This document shows, piece after piece, positions 13,201 through 24,200 of a stretch of 64,000 nucleotides of DNA. A program made the translations under genes and the position numbers. Numbering within the stretch: position 1 is the first letter of the stretch; each line of letters begins with the position of its first letter. The stretch is from Crossaster papposus. Taxonomy: Eukaryota; Echinodermata; Asteroidea; Velatida; Solasteridae. The notes under the pieces are model-generated. The model was given only the letters and a program-made list of their open reading frames with translations, did no database searches and was not told where the DNA came from. The stretch spans positions 1,426,001-1,490,000 of the forward strand of contig JBAIAA010000078.1 of NCBI GenBank assembly GCA_037893245.1. The letters are read 5' to 3'.

Positions 13201-16200
13201 CAACAATTGGTATGAGAATCTCATCCCGATATCTTTGCCTGTTTAAGTTTCCCTCAATGAAGTGCAAGAGAGTTCTTTGCCCACTCGTTGTGGCTGCCCA
13301 CACCATGACACCACCACCTCCATAGGCGATTCTTCAAATAACATTTGCGTCAGCAAACCGTTCACCCGCACGTCGCCATACATGCTGTCTTCCATCTGCG
13401 CGATACAACTGGAACTGTGATTCGTCCGTGAACATCACTCTTCCCCAGCGTGCCAAGGGCCATCGAATGTGTGCATTTGCCCATGCTAGTCTGTTCCGAC
13501 TCCGAACAGCGGTAAGATCCAGGCCACGATTAGGACGACAAGCGTGTAGGTTTGCTTCTCTCAGACAGTTCCGGACAGTTTGTGATGTGATGCGTCTGTT
13601 GTGCTGGCCAACTGTGTCATCTGCTCTGCGTGTTGCTGGTCTAAGACGATCACGCAGGTGAAGAAGCCGGATGTGAAGATCTTGTGCTCGGGTGGTCACA
13701 CGTGGACGACGGGGGTGAGGTCGATTTGCTGTACTGCCAGTGTGTCTGAAACGAACTCTCAAATGACCGATCGTCCGATAGTGAACATTAAGCTGTGCAG
13801 CAACCGCTCTAGTGGACATCCCTACATCCAGCATGCCAATGGCACGTTCCCGCATGACTTGCGGCATCTGAGGCATGGCGAGTTCTGAATGTCAAATTTC
13901 AGGTGGCCTTTTATTGTCCCCAGTATAATTAGTGTCTGAGTACTGGTCATGCTGTTTGAGCAGCGTCTGGATATGCCACATCTGTGTTGTGGGTGGAATC
14001 ACTGCATCACTGAGCAATTCCTCACTGGCAGAGATGAACACAGATGTTGTTTACAAATCAAGACAAATAACTATTTTTGGGGTGAACTATTTTTGGGGTG
14101 TTTATATTTTTGTGGGCATTTATATTTTTGTTCAGTGTATATTATTATTATTATTAATCCTGCCAAATCCTGCAATTTGCAAAGTGGATTTTTAAGGAAT
14201 TTGAATGGTTAGGGTTAAGATATGATGAATACAAATGGTAGATACATATCTTTAATATCAACACAAGTCATCTGAGGCCAAAAACACTTACATGTATGCA
14301 CACAAAATCAGGTAAAGTTTATTGTTCGAGACTGGTATTCAGCTGGTTTTTGCTTTTGTTGTTGTTGTGCTCAGCAGATTTTGGTTGCTTAGTACATGTT
14401 TTATGGAATTGGCCCCCGTGTTAAAGTGCCACGTGATAGTTTTGAGTTTACGCCAGTATAGTGCACCTAGTCGCTCCTAATTGTTTCAAACGTCTGAGTT
14501 TTGACTGACTTAAATCACTCATTTTGGTTCGCGTAGTAGGCAAGCATTGGCAACATTCGCGTGAGTGGCACACACCCCTGGTTACTACCTTAAACATACC
14601 TTTGGAATCTGTTCTAGTTCAGTACTGCCTCGCTCTGAAAAGAATAAAAAAATAAAACAACTATTACTCACATTATGTTGATATTTATTTATAGAGTAGT
14701 GATGGGCGACTCCAGAATTTTTGGAATCGCGATCCCGTTTGGAATCGCGATCCCGTTTGGAATCGCGATCCCGTTTGGAATCGCGATCCCGTTTGGAATC
14801 GCGATCCTGTTCGGAATCGCGATTCCGTTCGAAATTGATTTCATTTTTTTCCACCGGCGAGAGGTTATGTGCCGGGTTTGTGAAACCTTCATGAAACTTC
14901 ATTTATTTTATTATAAAAATAATCCCGCGCCTCGACTCAGTGATGTTAAAATAATTCCGGCGCGAACTGGTTAAGGACCGGTTAGGTGGAATGTCTTTGA
15001 TCTATTTACAAATCTATTTGTTGGCAATTGTCAGCAACATCAAAGAGTAAGGAAGGCTTTACTATGGTTATCAACAGTAACTAGAGCCCTGTTCACACTG
15101 GACTTTTGGTAAAAACTGAGACCATGGGTACTTTACCCAATTTAGGTACATGTACAGTGCGGACAGCCTAGGACGTTTTCCTCTCAGTTACTTTTTCTGA
15201 GTCCAGCGGTTACTTTTAACGGCCAACTGCTGCCCAGGAAAACTTCCCAGGTAACTTTTCCCGAGACAATAAGTCCAGTGCGCACAGCGCGAGTCAGTAA
15301 AAGAGGCTCAGGAAAACGTACATTCAGAGTGCGAGGTCATGCTACACAGGGACACAATGCATGCGCTTTGCATTGTTTACCGTGCATGCTGCGCGGCGGC
15401 ATGCTGCATCGCATGTGGCAATTCCGCAAAGAAAAATCAGGAGCGTTGTTGTTCCTTTGGTTAAAATCATGGCAGACATTTTTAATGATACAGTCGGAAG
15501 TTTGATTGGTTTGTATTGTAGCACGTTGTACATAAAGAAGAAAATAGCGTGTGCACGCACGTGAGTCGAGTAGTAACGTCGACAATGGCATGAATGATCG
15601 GACAAAAGGCGCCTAAGCGCGCGCTTGGGTACATGAGGTCAATGCAGAAAGATCACGCAAAGCACCCGCATAAGAAATAATACTGACAGCTCGGTTACTT
15701 CTCTCGTGGTCTCGGTAACATTTTCCAGTGTCAAAAGTAATATGTCGCAAGAAGGTAACAATTTGGGCATGAGTCCGTGATTCGTGTGTGTGAACGACAG
15801 GCCAATGAGGCCTCCTGGAGATCACAGTGCGGCGCCGTTTGTGGTTTTGCGACAAATGATGCTGCACACTAAAGTTCTTTGAGTTGGCTTGTTGTTTCTT
15901 CAAAAAGTTGCTGAAATTGCGGCGTCTGCAAATCTTTCTGGACTAGAATCTTTCAGGAATGGAATCGACCACTTTAGTGAATCAATTCCTTAAAAAATTA
16001 GAATAGCAATTCTGCCCCACGGAATCAAATAGAAACGATTCCGGCGTGGAATCAAATAGAAACGATTCCAGCGTGGAATCAAATAGAAACGATTCCGGCG
16101 TAGAATCAAATAGAAACGATTCCGGCGTGGAATCAAATAGAAACGATTCCGGCGTAGAATCAAATAGAAACGATTCCGGCGTAGAATCAAATAGAAACGA

Positions 16201-18258
16201 TTCCGGCGTAGAATCAAATAGAAACGATTCCGGCGTGGAATCAAATAGAAACGATTCCGGCGTAGAATCAAATAGAAACGATTCGGCGTGGAATCAAATA
16301 CAAACGATTCCAGCGTGGAATCAAATAGAAACGATTCCGGCGTAGAATCAAATAGAATCGATTCCGGCGTGGAATCGAATAGAAACGATTCCGGCGTGGA
16401 ATCAAATAGAAACGATTCGGGCGTGGAATCAAATAGAAACGATTCCGGCGTGGAATCAAATAGAAACGATTCGGGCGTGGAATCAAATAGAATCGATTCC
16501 GGCGTGGAATCAAATAGAAACGATTCCAGCGTGTAATCAAATAAAAACGATTCCAGCGTGGAATCAAATAGAAACGATTCCAGCGTGGAATCAAATAGAA
16601 ACGATTCCAGCGTGGAATCAAATAGAAACGATTCCGGCGTGGAATCAAATAGAAACGATTCCGGCGTGGAATCAAATAGAATCGATTCCGGCGTGGAATC
16701 AAATAGAAACGATTCCGGCGTGGAATCAAATAGAAACGATTCCGGCGTGGAATCAAATAGAAACGATTCGGGCGTGGAATCAAATAGAATCGATTCCGGC
16801 GTGGAATCAAATAGAAACGATTCCAGCGTGGAATCAAATAGAAACGATTCCGGCGTGGAATCAAATAGAAACGATTCCAGCGTGGAATCAAATAGAAACG
16901 ATTCCAGCGTGGAATCAAATAGAAACGATTCCGGCGTGGAATCAAATAGAAACGATTCCGGCGTGGAATCAAATAGAAACGATTCCGGCGTGGAATCAAA
17001 TAGAAACGATTCCAGCGTGGAATCAAATAGAAACGATTCCGGCGTGGAATCAAATAGAAACGATTCCAGCGTGGAATCAAATAGAAACGATTCCGGCGTG
17101 GAATCAAATAGAAACGATTCCAGCGTGGAATCAAATAGAAACGATTCCAGCGTGGAATCAAATAGAAACGATTCCGGCGTGGAATCAAATAGAAACGATT
17201 CCGGCGTGGAATCAAATAGAAACGATTCCAGCGTGGAATCAAATAGAAACGATTCCGGCGTGGAATCAAATAGAAACGATTCCGGCGTGGAATCAAATAG
17301 AAACGATTCCAGCGTGGAATCAAATAGAAACGATTCCGGCGTGGAATCAAATAGAAACGATTCCGGCGTGGAATCAAATAGAAACGATTCCGGCGTGGAA
17401 TCAAATAGAAACGATTCCGGCGTGGAATCAAATAGAAACGATTCCGGCGTGGAATCAAATAGAAACGATTCCGGCGTGGAATCAAATAGAAACGATTCTG
17501 GCGTGGAATCAAATAGAAACGATTCCGGCATGGAATCAAATAGAACTGATTCCGGCGTGGAATAGAATCGATTCCGGCGTGGAATCGCCCACCACTATTA
17601 TAGAGTTCAAGTGAATTTGTTGCTTGTGCATGCCTTTGGGCCATTAATATCATGGTAGTGGGTTTTAATATCCAGCCACAGAAAATCAGATGCTAATTAC
17701 TCCATGAATTATTCAACCTGGGAAAATTATGAATCAAATTCACACTGTGAATGCAGTTTGACATGCAATTTAGTTTCCCATACCGGTACATGTACATGTA
17801 GCTTCATGCATACATACTTGTTGGCCTTTTATGCCATAAGTTTGTGCCAATGTGCTAATATCTTGTGGACAAACTACTGGTACAGTACATGCGCTAATTA
17901 TTTATGTTAGTACTTAAGGTACATATGTTACAGTATGTTAAAACACAATTTGACAAATAATATTAAGAATATATAAAATTGTGCAATCAGCCCACAAGCC
18001 TCATGACTTTTGATAAATGTACACTGTATGACATACATGTAGATCTCGAACACATAAAATTGTGTACAATAAGTCACACTACAATAACTTCAACCAGCGC
18101 ACAAACAAGTGACAAAATATGCACAAGGGAATTGATGAAGAGAGTATCAAGAATGTATGAGAGTAGGACATGATAATATGGGATATATAACATTATCCTG
18201 TGCTCAAAATACATGTAGTAATGAAAGGTTATCATGGTTATTATTCAATGTACCAAAG

Positions 18259-18293
<35 letters not shown>

Positions 18294-21200
18294 TTCTGGT
18301 AATGAAACCAAGGATCCTTCAAAAGTGCTCAAGGCACTGTAGCTCGTAAGCCAGAAGAAACCCGTAGAAAGAGGCTGTGTCAGCCAGGAACACCGGGGCA
18401 AACCCCTTCTCTTAGCGATAAGTGTTCTGGGTTCTTTTACGTGCATTATACAATGTTATAATGTTATAATGGGAAAGATATATACACACATTATAAATTA
18501 TACAACACACGGGACCTACAACTTTACGTCCCATCCGAAGGACGAAGCAATAGTGGTTTAATTGCCTTGCTTAAGGACACACGTGTCCCGGCCGGGATTC
18601 GAACTCACGCTCTGTGGAACAGAAAACACACGCTCTTAACCACTCGGCCACGACACTCCACAATATTATGTACGTATGTGGTGCTTCAAATTTTCTACAC
18701 TAAACAGAGGAAAATAAAATTCAATTCAAATAATTCAACTGCCAAATCTTCCATGGGAGCAAGAATGACAAACCACATTTCGAGGTTTTATCTGGGTTGT
18801 TTTTTTAGTAAATGTTCGAACCTTTTTTTTTGAGAACTGAGTGGGAACTAAAATGAAACAACAGACCAACACTAGTTACAATGTATTAATTTACAAAAAA
18901 CACATGGGAAATCTGTCTACGAAATGAGCGTAAAGTAGCAACATTTGAAAATCAATATTTCATGAACAGGTTGCAAGTTTTAATTAGACAGTGTTACATT
19001 GTGTGTTGTGGTACATACATGTATCTCATTCATAGCCCATGATAAAACCTTTTAGAGTTATCAAAGTTTTGACCCCTGGTTTTAGAAAATGAAGTTTTAA
19101 ATGTTTTTGACCTGTGCACACTTTAACCCGAGATCACCCCCAAAAATTTCCCCAAAACAACGAAAAAATAGCAAAGAGATTCAGTTAAAAAACTTTAGGA
19201 TAGGGTTTTTCAAATATTGACTTTTCAGTGAAAAATGTTTTTTACTTTTTACTTGAAAAGCCATAGTGCAACTTTATACTAATTTTGTGATGTCAGGTCA
19301 CGTACTGTACTATGTATGTATGCACATGTGTATACGTGCACAATACAGCACGACCCGGTTAAATCCATAATTGACAGAAGACGGTGTACGTACAGAGGGG
19401 GCTACTGGCTCATTTAGGGGATCACACGTACTTGGTGTAGGGGTATTTGTATGGAATACACATGTACATTCAGTACATTTGCGACTTGGAAAAACACTAT
19501 ACTGTTTCACCATTTTTTGGTAATTATTTAATCAGGCCCTGCACATATCTACATCCTAAGGCTGATTTTACGAAATGCTAAGACACGTCTTAGGAAGGGT
19601 AACTCGTCCTAACTCGCGACTCATCCTAGGATCAATTTCACCAAAGTTAAGACGGGTTCAACACGTCCTAATTTCCATAGTCTTTGCCAAAGACCACTGC
19701 ATTCGACAGAGCGCCCGCTAACGACACGATTTATATTCACATCAGCTCCCTCGATCACGCAGTGGTCTTTGCAAATGGGGCGTGAACTTTTCATGCAAAT
19801 TCAACCATTCGAATAGGCATAGCATCTTCACGCTGTCAACTACCATTCAACAGTCGCGCTGGCCTGCGTTGCATATCTAATTAGCACTGCTTCACAAAGG
19901 AATTTTGTGCGTGCGCGTAGTTCGCATTGATAATCGTAGTTTTGCGATCGCTGATTGGCTTTGTAGATAAGCCTGGGGAGAAATAAGGTAAAAGTTAAAC
20001 CGCTAGAAGCAATTTGCAATGACGTATGCGTGAGCGAGGGAGCTGGTCTATAATCGTGTCGTTAGCCGGCGCACTGCGTGAAAAGAATACGCGATGTACA
20101 CAATCGATTAAATGCATTTGTCTTTGGCAAAGTCTAACTTCCATAGCAACACTGCAATATCTTCTCGTTAACCAGTTCGCACCGGAAATATTTTAACATC
20201 ACCGAGCCGAGGTGAGAGATTATTTTTAACGACACTCGATCCGAGGCGGGTTCAGGCCGATGGTACCGGGAAGCACACTCACGCATTTCTGGCCTTGATC
20301 GCTGCTGACAGACATTTTCAGTCTTGCTTGTGACGCGTTTGTGCGTCATCCTTTTTGAATCTGGGGAAAACTTTGCGTGTATATAGGTCCTCTGGCGCGA
20401 ACTGTTTAAAGACTTATGTCAGCGTAGAGTTATAGTTTAGAAGAAGAAACAGATTTTTGATACATGTGTATAGTTTTAAAAAACATAAATTATTTATACG
20501 CCAACAACTAGTTGACTCTGTCGTATACAGTATAAAATGTGCAAAACTACCATACGTGATTGTATAGCGCAGACTAGTTTACTGGTGAAAGTTTGTGTTC
20601 CATAGTGCTGGGTGAGTAGTGATTTTTCCCACTCGAGTACTCACAAAGAGATTACTGGCGAGTAATCAAGGGTAGGCACTCACCGCGTTAGGGGGACAGG
20701 ATCTTTTGTTTGGAAAAGACAGACCGAGTAGTGTGGACATTTTCGAGTCCCCATAGCGCGTTGGGTGTTCAGTAAAGGTAGAACAAAGGTAAAATTGGGT
20801 TAAGGTATAATGAAAGAAAATGAAGAAGAGGACAAATTAGGGTGATCCTGAAAATTTTAGAATTTTAGAGTGTTTTGAGTTTGAGATTAGAGAGATTTCA
20901 GTTTACACACAAACTCTATGGGTTGTCCCCATAACGCTATGTACCAAAAGAATTAGAGTACTCGCGAGTAGTTGTCACAATTTTCACAAGGTGTAAAATG
21001 ACAATCACACGCGTGTTTATCACCATGTGTTTTCATTCAAAGCAGAACGATAATTTTGCAGTGACTTCTGCAGCAATTTGGTTTTCTTTATTGCTCAATC
21101 TCCAATTCAGAATGTTTTGATTCCTCCATGGTAGAATTGAAAATCAATACAAATCATTATCATATTGTAAAACCATCGCAATTGTCATTATTATAGAGTC

Positions 21201-24200
21201 CAACCCAAACCCGGAACTGGTTTTGAAACCTGATATCTGCAGGAGAAGTATGGCTTCCTTTGTATAAATTTTGTGAACTATGTACATCTGCGGTTGGTGA
21301 TTTTTGCTACATTTTGTGTCTGCTCACTCAAAGGATTTAGTTCGTTTAACCTTATTTTGTTGGGAATAGGACAGACGTGCCATTGTAGGCGTGCTATTGT
21401 AGGGAGCGGCAAGTCAATTCATTACACGTCGTTCCATCATACGACCACAACTTAATCGGTACTTGTCAACAATCATCGCTTGCTAACAATCACTACTCGC
21501 GAATATTTATTGCTACTCGGGCTGGCACGACTAATCGAATAGTTAAAAAAACGCAAATAGTGCTACGAGTAGAAAAAACTGATCACGAGTAGGCGAGTAA
21601 CTCACCCAGCACTAGTTCAATATGCACGCGCGGGCAGAAAGTTGGTTTGCACGTTTCTTTTCAGCAACTGTTTTCTTTAGCGGTTTTCTCTAGCTGTTTC
21701 TAAAGGCTTTTTCAATGAAATAACCATGCACACTGGAAGCAACTTCTTCCAAGCCACATTAGTACACATCCTGTACACATACCACTTTTGTAAGTTATAC
21801 AATTACAGGTTTTTACCTTTTAATCTGACGACAGGACTCTGGTGTTTATCCGATGGGTCCACTGCCGCTGTACCGATCCCAGAGTCTAGTTTCTTGTGTT
21901 CTTTTAAGCGCTGAAGCAGAAACCAAATTATGAAAGTACAAAACATCAATCTGGAAAACAGACTATAGTTGGGCAACTGACTAAAGTTAGATTTCAGGAA
22001 AGCAAAAATTTTCGGCACTTCAGTCCCAACATTCTTAGAAACTGACATCTATCGTACTCCTCTTGAGAAGATTGAATTGCATCCTTTGTAAATTTCACAA
22101 TGAATTAAAGGTAGAATACACCATTAGTAATTGCTTGAATTACCATGAATGTGTAGATGTGGGGGTTGTATTTTATAGTAAATATCGTTTAACTGACCTG
22201 TCCAAAGTTTTACAATCATGGATGGCAAGAAAAGCAAGCAAAACAGCGTTTGTTTTTAACCGGCGTCGAGCAGTTATTCTTATGTTATTTGTGTTCTTTC
22301 GCGATCGCCGGACGGCGATGGTGTATTTTTCTGTATAAAATTCTATTTTTCAGAATAATTACAGGATACATGTACCTAGCGCAATCATTTTGCTGGATGC
22401 CTAGAATCATTATTTACTTTCAGATAAGTAAGATTTTTCTTAATAATTCGGTAGTACCGGTATATATTTTCGATATCTGCAAATGGTGTATCCTACCTTT
22501 AAGATGTTTTTAAAGTTTTTACATGGTTAAAAGTCTGCTTGAGAAGCTGGCAACAACAAAGGAACGAAAGAATTGGCTGACAGATGCTCAATGTATCTAT
22601 TTTACATTTATCTGGTCAGCGGATGACTGTACACTATAATTTATCCCTAAACCCCCTAGCATGCCTAGTGTAATTTACTAGGAACCATACCCATCCTTGC
22701 AAATCCCAACACCATATGGCAAACTGTATGTCACACAAACTGTTGGACTCCGATTCTAACCCAGTGTAAACGACAATCAGTTTAGGGGTCCTCTAAACTG
22801 GCAATCATCAGTACCCATCCTAACAGATTCCAACAAGACCAGTAGTGCGTTCAGTAGTGCAAAATGTATGCCGGTATGTGCCATACCCGCGTACCTTCAC
22901 GGTTGAATGTACAGGATGTGCAATACAGACGGCATACCATGCATCCCATCTGCGGATGTGGTGTGCCTAGTGTACGTACCAAGATGGCAAGCAGCGAGTG
23001 GGTAAACGGACGACTTTTGCCCCCAAGATTTTTGTCCTTTTTCTGACAATAGGTTTGTAACAAATCACAGAGATAATTTATTCAGTTTTGTAGAACAATG
23101 TGCAACTATGAACGAAAGAAGCATGTTTTTTTCAACGGCGTTTGTAGTGGTCCTCATGTTTGTTTACGTTTCTTTCGTAAAGTTCAGGCCAACTTTACTC
23201 ACTTTTTAGCTGATAAAATTCTCAAAATGTTTTATGAGGCTAAAGCAGAGGTCCTCAGTATTTCACCAGCCAAATTTAAAGTATCACATCATTTTTTACC
23301 CAGTTCGCGCCGAAACTCGATCCGAGGCGGGCTTAGGCCGATAGTACCGGGAAGCACACCCACGCATTTCTGGCCTTACTCGCTGCTGACAGACATTTCC
23401 GGTCTTGCTCGTGGCGTGTTTATGCGTCATCTGTTTGGAATCTGGGGAAAACTTTGCGTTTATATACGTCATCCGGGGCGAACTGGTTAAAGGAGAGTTT
23501 TCTTCAACATTTTGCACCTGAGAGTAAAGCCACATGGTTTTATTTTGAAGACAGACTAGACTTGTGCATGTCCATCATTTGTCCATCTGTTTGACCGGGC
23601 TGATCTCTTCAGTGATCTGATACTGGTACCACATAAATTGTTCATGGTTCATTTTGACACGGTTAACCGACTAAGCAATAAAGGCGTATTGGACTGGTTG
23701 TTTCATGTGCCAGTCTATTTTTTTGTGCTGCACGTTTTCAGTACTTTAAGTTTTGGGACTTTCATACACAGTATTGAGAGTCCCAAATTTGCGGACTAGT
23801 ATTGCGCTATTGAACACGCCCCTGGTGTTGGAGATTGACTGGATAAGGATTGTTAGGGTTAAAAGGCTACCCAGCAATAAAAGCTGAGCGTTGTGGCAAA
23901 ACAAACAGTCTGCGTTTTACAGTTATTATTTTGGCACAATGCTTGTGTGCATACTGTTTTCACACTTCATGTATGTTGGGTATAAAGCTCGGTTAACACT
24001 CGGTACGAAAGCGAATTTGCAAAAGTTGAACACATTTCAACTCCGGCACATTTGTGACCCAGCACGAGTAGATGAGACACTTTGAGGCAAAAATGAAAAT
24101 TGAGATTTTGATTTCATCATTTAAAGCTTGTTTAGCTTTAAATGATGAAATCAAAATCTCAATTTTCATTTTTGCCTCAAAGTGTCTCATTTACTCGTGC

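Larger units (their letters stand above)
14697..17597. mobile_element. 2.9-kb hAT-like element with internal satellites
   Basis: Left end TAGTGATGGGCGACTCCAGA and right end GGAATCGCCCACCACTA are inverted. Both are flanked by an exact 8-bp duplication, TTATAGAG (14,689-14,696 and 17,598-17,605), the hAT hallmark. There is no transposase. Inside are an 18-bp array (14,728-14,833), a TTAA-MITE remnant (14,914-14,974), about 1 kb of unassigned sequence and a 27-bp array (16,019-17,590). The arrays reuse the GGAATC/GATTCC motif that lies next to the termini. Confidence 0.9.

Noticed and set aside
13107-13888. Plus-strand ORFs of 72-101 codons in the Tc1 element
   Set aside because: Antisense shadows of the decayed transposase.
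15990-17653. Long ORFs of 335-513 codons with ESFLFDSTP, NRFYLIPRR or VESNRNDSG repeats
   Set aside because: They are translations of the 27-bp satellite in several frames and both strands at once; no start context, no non-repetitive domain, and they lie inside a transposon-like unit.
22063-22338. ORF with LQSWMARKASKTAFVFNRRR, recurring at 10,891 and 38,615
   Set aside because: Its recurrence comes from the three copies of a 400-bp MITE; frame and length differ between copies, so it is not under coding constraint.
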